A stretch of DNA of 64,000 bases, from positions 1 through 64,000 of the forward strand of contig NW_026729294.1 in NCBI RefSeq assembly GCF_030272615.1. Direction: 5' to 3'. Source of the DNA: Cryptomeria japonica. Its lineage: Eukaryota; Streptophyta; Pinopsida; Cupressales; Cupressaceae. Below the pieces are notes generated by a model. That model was given only the letters and a program-made list of their open reading frames with translations. It did not search any database and was not told the DNA's origin. This document shows, one piece after another, positions 58,837 through 64,000 of this stretch (position 1 is the stretch's first letter; each line of letters opens with the position of its first letter). Both the position numbers and the translations under genes were made by a program.

Positions 58837-61800
58837 TTTCTAGTTCTTAGAAATCTAAATCATTTCAAGAAATTGAACTTGTGTATAGCTGCAATCATTA
58901 TTTTGACGAGACCCCATCCCTTTGTGGCATTCAATTAAACAATATGAAAGCACTTGTAATTCCATGAAATGACATTACATGTGCATTGTTTATGGTTCAG
59001 ATTTCACACATATATATGCCATACTATTTCAATGAATTGCATCATTGGAAGTTTCTAAAGTCTTTTTAACAAATCTATTGTGCACATCCTATGATTATTG
59101 TAGTCCTTGAAACCTCATTATTGTCAAACAATTCATGTGCTTTCCATATATTTTTAACAAATGTGTCTTTTGGTTTCACACATTATTCTATGTTGATGAG
59201 GGATCACTGCTCTAAGACATTCCTTTGGCTCTGTGACTGTTCAAGACAAAATACTATGTTGTTGATTGGGACTTGTTACATGTTGTTGTCATTGATGTCA
59301 CAAATAGACATAAAATGAGTTTAGTAAGTATATTTTGATAGAGTCATAATTTTGAAACTGAATGAAGATTGAAATACAGGTATTCATAATGGTTGTCTTG
59401 TTTTTGGATATGCATAGTATACGCTTTCCTACCTGGCCATTGTATCGTGATTGGATATGCACACCATGTTCGATCTACTATATAGTTTTGATGTTCCGAG
59501 TTATATTTCCAGTTTGTAGTGATACCTATATCTCTTTATATTTCCTCTAAGGTTGATACCTAACAATGCTTTCTCTTGGGAAGGCACTATTGTCATGAGA
59601 ACTATGATTGTACTACTTGTAAGGACTTCATCATGTATTGATTTTTTTACCTTTGATTGACAAATGACCCTTCAAGTTGTTGAACCTTCATCACTGCCCT
59701 CATACATACTCACTGCTACAAAATGATATCTAAATACCTCCTCAATATACCCTAGACAGTCCAATGATTGTTGAAACCATGAGAATCTTATACATGATTT
59801 CTCTTCACTGTATTTGACAACAAACTTTTTAGCTTGACTGTATATCTTGCAAAGAAAGTGACTGAATACTTTTTTACTATGACCAAGAGACCCTATCATA
59901 AGGTCTATTTATTTTCATGCTATGTTGCATTTGAGAATGGCTTCTTATATTTTTGTGTCAAATTGGACAATTTATGCATTTATGACAGTCATCCTTACCC
60001 CTATTCATATATTGGTTCTTCTTCAAATCAATTGGTTTTCTTCAAATCCATTCTTTGGCTGCTCTATTATATCTGAATAACCATGGGATATCTTATTGAT
60101 AGTTCACTATCTATTTGATGACACTTTTTGACTCTTGAGACTAGTTCTTCACCACTGATTTAATCAATTCGCTATGAATATTAAAGGCTTCTTTGACACT
60201 TGAAGAGAAATATAAGAGAAAATGACTAATGAGCAGTGACTAATGATTAAGCTATGTTCCTTAGCACATATAGTATGGTGGAGCAGTTTTGATAGCACTC
60301 TTTGGGGTTTTAATCCACTCTAATCAAACTTTTATCTTTTCTTTCATGACTGCAACTTCTCAGACATCTGATAATACTTGTTTTCTATGAATGATTTCTG
60401 AGTCACATTTGTGGACATAGATTGTTTCTTTTGCTCCTTCATCATGAGTGTGTGCGATTGAGTCTGTGGGTGTTACTATTTCAATATATCTCTTCATTGA
60501 TCTCTTTGTGCATTAAGGGCTGCTACAAGGCATACTCTATGATAACCTTCAGATGCCTGAGCATGCCTATACTATGATATTCACTTCGAAGGCTACTTAT
60601 TTTGACTCATCAACATTTTAATGATTGTGTTAAAGTATGCTCTATGCCTTTGTGTATGCATATTACTATTTTTTCATTATGGTCTTTTGTGGAAAGGAGT
60701 ATCCTTAATGTGCTTCTTTGAATGGTCTCTATAACCTACCATGACTCAACTCACTGTTCTTACATTGCTTTGTCTTCACTGCCTCTTAATTTTCAATGTC
60801 CTATCTCTTATAAGGTTTTCATAATGACTATTGTATTGCTCTAAAGGTTTTTGTTTGGTCCATCACATGCCTCCCTAGGACTGATTTTGATGATAAGCAC
60901 TTAAAAGATTTATTTTTCTATGTTTGAACTTTTAATAGTGTTTTTGAATGTCATATAATTGTTATTTTTCTTTAGAAATGCAACAAGGACTATCTCTCTG
61001 ATAAGTGCAGCGTGACACTTATTTTTGCAACTTTCATCCTAGGCATATGATGCTGACATGATTCAAGAACAATTCATATTCTTTGACTTCTATTGTGTTT
61101 TTTTCATTTGTGGCTACATGTCATGGGGTCCTCTTGCATCAACCTCAATCATGAAATGGCTGTCACCAATTGGTTGCACTAGCTTCTATAGGTTGTTTGA
61201 TATTATGCATGATATTTGTTGTCCTTATCATTACAATGACAAGAATATTCACTCATTTCCTCTCATACTGTAGCTATTCTTCTCTCTTCAAACTATCAAA
61301 AGCTCTTGACTCTATCTTTGCTTCTCTAGCATTGTGTGTGACTTTGATTTGCTAAAAAGTCTTACGATTATCATATAGTTTTTTTTTTACATGCCTTTAT
61401 GAAGGTCTCAAGGCTGCATTCTAAATGATTGGCATATTATTCCTTTGAAGTCCTTTTGATCTTGATTGCTTAGAGAGCATTGTGACTACTCAGTATCTTG
61501 ACACTTACTGTTGTGAATACTATCCTTGAATACTATATTTAATTAATTTCTATTATTTTACAGAAAGAGAACAAAGCTAGAGATTTGTTCTATGCGCTCT
61601 GTGTTCCAGATCTCTTTATGAAAAGGTCTAGGATAATGCCACCTTGTCATTATTTTTTCTGAATGAATCTCTTGGACTGGCGGATTGTTGAGGTGAAGAG
61701 TTTGAGAAACTGTACCTGATATACAAGAAGAAGGTAAATACTTCTTAGACCTTTGATGATATTTGTTTTCTTTTTGTTTTCATGTTTGTCAGCATTTTGC

Positions 61801-63079
61801 AAAGGCAGAAGATTACCAATTTCTCGCTTTTGTTTTCCACTTCAAGTATTCTTAGGTAGAAGATAAAATACAAATTAAATGTTATGACAACCGATGGTCC
61901 TTGATTAATGGTTATTCCTTCATGATTATCGTTAGATTGTTGGTTAATGATCATTCACAGCCAGTCCATTGGTTTATGGAAGGTATCTCCTTTTTGGCAA
62001 GGCATCTACCGATTTCTGCAATTGTAATGTTTATTTGATATTTAAGGCAATCAATGAATGTGGTAATCATACTTCTTACATGATCACTCTAATAACTATA
62101 ATCATCAAAATCCCTTTCATTGACTATTAGCAGCTTGTTTCTAGTGTTGACTACTCATTGTTGAGTCGATGGCTTGATAATATTAATCCATGATACTGGT
62201 GGGTTATCCTCATTGAGGTAGCCTTATTATTATTTCCTACGTCCTTATGTTTGGACCATATCTTGTATGAATTCTTGCTCAATTTGTTTGATCGACACAT
62301 CCAGAAAAACATTGTATTTAAACTTTTTCCCCTTCAATGATGATATATAAGTCTACCTTATCTTAGTTGATGATACTACCTTCTACTGCACATGTTTTTA
62401 GTCTATATCATGGTGGCCAATATTAAATTCCCTAATCGTTGAGTGTGATTCCCTAGTAGAATTCTGATTTAACATTCTATAGATTTGTATTTAACTCATA
62501 GATGTTGGCATGTAATATAATATGATTCATCTTATAGTTATAATAATTGTTATCCTTCCTTTCTTAATCTAATTCCATAGCCCTCCTTATAGAGTGAGAA
62601 AGGATTCCTCATGCATCGTTGTCCATAGATATTAATTACTTTAAAACTTAAGAAATTAGTCTTTATTAATTTTTTTTCTCCATTGTTAATATAAATGAAT
62701 TATAACTTCATTTCACTATTGCCTTTGTTACTCTTTTTCATTTGTCATCCATTTCATTTATACAGATAATATAAGGAGTTTTCTCACAATGTACTATTTG
62801 TTTGTTTGGTCTTTATGAATTGGATGGGGACATTACAACTACTCCTAGTCTTTTTGTAGATCTATGTGTCTTGACTGTTGCCTTTGTACTGGAAGGGTAA
62901 TAGTACTATCTTATTGTCTATAGAAGTGACTATCCCTTGGTAAGACATTGTGTATATGGCAACTATCACAAGTTATAATAACTAGGAGATTGCTCTTGAA
63001 CTTAGACCCCTATAATCTACCTTGCCATTATTGATTGTTGTTCTTATATTTATTGGACTGTGCACTAGTGTATTGGCTA
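58837..63079. other. No recognisable gene
   Basis: A long T-rich (plus strand) interval with only short frames. I found no RT, gag, integrase, tRNA-like or rRNA sequence. The frame at 61058-61273 has membrane-like residues, but such frames are common in T-rich DNA. Confidence 0.5.
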
Positions 63080-63164
63080 GGAATTGAATTTTGAGATCAC
63101 TATGAGTGTATCTTAACATTGCTACTCTTCGATCTTGGAATTGAATTCTGAGATCACTATGAGT
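63080..63164. repeat. Local duplication just left of repeat copy 2
   Basis: GGAATTGAATT(T/C)TGAGATC plus ACTATGAGT occurs at 63080-63107 and 63137-63164 (57-bp period), close to the start of the long repeat at 63183. Confidence 0.9.
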
Positions 63165-63182
63165 TGGTTTTGCCTCATTTGG

Positions 63183-63980
63183 TTTTCTTGCAAAGTAGAA
63201 CAAGGACAACAAACTGCCACTAGCATGTACCAGTATTTTATTAAGCTGGGAATACCATGTTTATCAAGGTGTTGTTGTTCTCTTTTATGATCCATGAGGA
63301 ATGTTTTTTTTCAAAAGGCTGTGAAGTTTTATGTCTTTTTTTTTAAGTGACTTTGGTTTTGACATCATTTCCTTTTTACATTTTTTAGGTGGTCCCAATT
63401 GTCTATAATGATATAAGAGGGAATAAGATCTTGAAAAATTAGGTTAGTATGGGGTTAGAATATCAAGTTACATTTTGTACATGCACAGTAGTAATAGTTA
63501 TGTAAGACATTTGACATAACCGTAAATTTAATATGGTTATTTGTAGTTCTTAGTGACTAGACACTTCAAAGCCACATAAATTGGATTAAGGCAGTCCCTT
63601 CTTGGCATGTTTTTCTTTGATGATCTTTCCCCAATAAAGGTGAGCACAAGAATAATTATAGTTTGCAGTTCTTTTTTCTCAAACGTGTTAACAAATTTTA
63701 TTGTTTGTGCGTACTTTAATATCAAGAGTATGATATAATACTTTCTTGTGGATATCACTATGAATTCTTTTATATCTGTGTCTTGAATGGTAAAATGGAA
63801 TTTACTACAAATTCATTGTATGTGGTTTTATCTTCTCATGATTGTGAAGCTTATAGATCCTATATTCTCGTTCCTTCAGCTACATTGAAATCTTGTTAGC
63901 CTCCTCCAGGATTGTAAGCTGGTAAAAATTCCACAATGTAGTAGTGTGGCCTCCATCTAAAAATTGTCTTAAACATTGTC
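63183..63980. repeat. ~800-bp dispersed repeat, copy 2
   Basis: Partner of 13751-14549 (about 95% identical, same orientation, ~49.4 kb away). After 63980 copy 2 carries an extra TTAAAACACCCCTC before TATGTA, where copy 1 has TATGTA directly, so homology probably continues past the window. Chance open frames on the minus strand (e.g. 63537-63758) are not supported by copy 1. Confidence 0.9.
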
Positions 63981-64000
63981 TTAAAACACCCCTCTATGTA

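Noticed and set aside
1-64000. CRISPR arrays, prophage, operons, rRNA or tRNA genes
   Set aside because: No regularly spaced identical repeats, no bacterial gene organisation and no recognisable rRNA or tRNA cloverleaf sequence were seen.

Overview
The window looks like nuclear DNA from a large, repeat-dense plant genome, most likely a gymnosperm (conifer). The basis is strong A+T richness, long stretches with no gene, many decayed L1-type LINEs (several with a plant-type RNase H tail), Ty1/copia fragments with a tRNA-Met primer site, and a plant F-box/kelch gene. The conifer assignment is inference. Nothing here is bacterial: I see no operons or ribosome-binding sites, and most short open frames are chance.

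Only one gene looks intact: an intronless F-box/kelch protein at 28869-29924 (+). A 5'-truncated HSP70 pseudogene lies at 37228-38480 (+).

Layout. 1-6 kb: back-to-back copia remnants (RNase H on -, then LTR, primer site and gag on +), short tandem repeats, a pyrimidine/purine hairpin and a LINE 3' fragment (-). 6-13.6 kb: mostly unassigned, with a few exon-like open stretches. 13.75-15.7 kb: an ~800-bp repeat, present again at the right edge of the window with about 95% identity, running into a LINE 3' end with RNase H. 15.7-28.8 kb: mostly unassigned, with a LINE ORF1 (-) at 20.3-21.6 kb and a pair of diverged direct repeats around LINE debris. 28.8-30 kb: the F-box gene. 30.4-34.7 kb: two copies of an unrecognised minus-strand reading frame, one between 280-bp direct repeats, then a copia gag/protease remnant (-). 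34.7-35 kb: a C-rich degenerate repeat. 37-38.5 kb: HSP70 pseudogene. 39.6-41 kb: an unrecognised decayed coding block plus RNase H (-). 41.1-45.4 kb: a nearly complete LINE (-) with a target-site duplication. 46.3-49.9 kb: a second LINE (+), broken by another retroelement. 50-63 kb: mostly unassigned, with one small retroelement bounded by a target-site duplication at 54.9-55.7 kb. 63.2-64 kb: second copy of the ~800-bp repeat.

The genes do not form a pathway. The window is essentially a record of non-LTR and LTR retrotransposition around one F-box gene. I found no clear new biological system. The best candidates for undescribed material are the 13.75/63.18 kb repeat, the duplicated frame at 30.7 and 32.3 kb, the small retroelement family with a shared 3' end, and the coding blocks at 39.6-40.5 kb and 58.5-58.8 kb.
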